Assembly: GCA_903871875.1 (NCBI GenBank)
Contig: CAIQIR010000017.1
Coordinates: 1 to 64,000 of the forward strand
Reading direction: 5' to 3'
DNA from: an uncultured Schlesneria sp.
GTDB taxonomy: Bacteria; Planctomycetota; Planctomycetia; Planctomycetales; Planctomycetaceae
DNA: 64,000 bases
In this document: positions 63,700 through 64,000 of the stretch, piece by piece
Layout: the number at the start of each line of letters is the position of its first letter
Numbering within the stretch: the first letter of the stretch is position 1
Notes under the pieces: model-generated
What the model was told of the DNA's origin: nothing
What the model saw: the letters and a program-made list of their open reading frames with translations, nothing else
Database searches by the model: none
Position numbers and translations under genes: made by a program

Positions 63700-64000
63700 T
63701 TACTTTCGACCCAGGCCATCGTAGACGGCCTTTTCGGTGACGACCTTGTCCATAAAGACGTCGTGCTCTTGCATCGGGATTTCGTCAAACATCTGGCACT
63801 CGAACGCCAGCGCTACCAGCGGCGTATCCAGTCGAGCATGTTCCAGCATCTTGTCGTAATAGCCTTTGCCGTGACCGGTCCGACCACCACGTCGATCAAA
63901 CGCCACACCAGGAACAATCACCAGATCGATCTCTTTGACATCGACCTTCTTCGAGGCCACCGTCCGCAATTCGGCCTTGGGCTCCAGAATCTTGTACATG
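63700..64000 (-). CDS. 5-formyltetrahydrofolate cyclo-ligase family protein, 3' part (runs off the window)
   Basis: Only the C-terminal ~99 residues lie in the window; the gene continues beyond base 64000. The signature is VIVPGVAFDRRGGRTGHGKGY, with the glycine-rich ATP/folate-binding loop, then LVALAFECQMFDEIP and a closing HDVFMDKVVTEK. The family converts 5-formyl-THF to 5,10-methenyl-THF using ATP. It probably heads a two-gene unit with ftr, which is unusual company because the two enzymes act on different carriers (THF and H4MPT). The full length cannot be judged here. Confidence 0.9.
   Translation of the reverse strand, partial: MYKILEPKAELRTVASKKVDVKEIDLVIVPGVAFDRRGGRTGHGKGYYDKMLEHARLDTPLVALAFECQMFDEIPMQEHDVFMDKVVTEKAVYDGLGRK

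Overview
The window reads as chromosomal DNA of a planctomycete (phylum Planctomycetota, most like the Planctomycetaceae/Schlesneria side; the genus cannot be fixed from sequence alone). The main evidence is the gene content: four large secreted proteins with DUF1549/DUF1553 (PSCyt2/PSD1) domains, four Tat-exported DUF1501 proteins, a DUF1080 protein, a sulfatase-like protein, a membrane-anchored Ser/Thr kinase, F-box-type leucine-rich repeats, a formylmethanofuran:H4MPT formyltransferase, and two small proteins opening MGDFF(H/Y)GWRRK. Coding density is moderate, both strands are used, and many genes sit alone or in short operons.

Layout. 1-1.7 kb: scar of an integrated element beside tRNA-Ser(GGA), with a 5'-truncated tyrosine recombinase, a serine-recombinase-like fragment, a second decayed copy of the integrase tail and a duplicated tRNA 3' end. 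1.8-13.7 kb: a small hypothetical gene, then DUF1501 and PSCyt/DUF1549/DUF1553 genes, including a TPR-DUF1549-DUF1553 fusion followed by its DUF1501 partner, and a PSCyt1-DUF1549-DUF1553 gene ending 10 bp upstream of another DUF1501 gene. 14.2 kb: an Hsp20 gene with a sigma-54-type promoter. 14.8-30.2 kb: a metabolic region with a Na+/solute symporter, HpcH/HpaI aldolase, secreted alpha/beta hydrolase, amidohydrolase, class III aminotransferase, one DUF1501/PSCyt pair, and a tight operon of aldehyde dehydrogenase, D-threonine aldolase-like enzyme, aldo/keto reductase and PhyH-type dioxygenase. It looks like catabolism of small amino or hydroxy acids.

30.5-43 kb: Cys/Met-metabolism PLP enzyme behind a structured leader candidate, PfkB kinase, DUF1080 protein, membrane-embedded spermidine-synthase-like protein, neutral ceramidase, di-haem peroxidase, polysaccharide flippase and Ser/Thr kinase. 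43.3-47.7 kb: a sulfatase-like/SGNH-hydrolase fusion that has lost the formylglycine cysteine, divergent from gcvT across twin palindromes. 47.7-50.6 kb: a tandem duplication of a repeat plus a small membrane-protein gene, and small hypotheticals. 50.8-53.2 kb: an ABC exporter pair. 53.4-56.2 kb: a frameshifted LRR gene, a repeat-rich intergenic region and a zinc-ribbon-like gene. 56.3-62.6 kb: an enolase-superfamily dehydratase, an ABC permease without an adjacent ATPase, and a fourth PSCyt1-DUF1549-DUF1553 gene. 62.7-64 kb: ftr and the 3' part of a 5-formyl-THF cyclo-ligase gene that runs off the window.

No complete CRISPR array, phage, rRNA or intact transposase is visible. The least conventional signals are the nucleophile-less sulfatase/SGNH fusion, the TPR-DUF1549 fusion, the structured leader before the PLP enzyme, the twin operator-like palindromes before gcvT, and the duplicated repeat-plus-MGDFF gene unit. 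All family assignments come from reading motifs; no database search was run.
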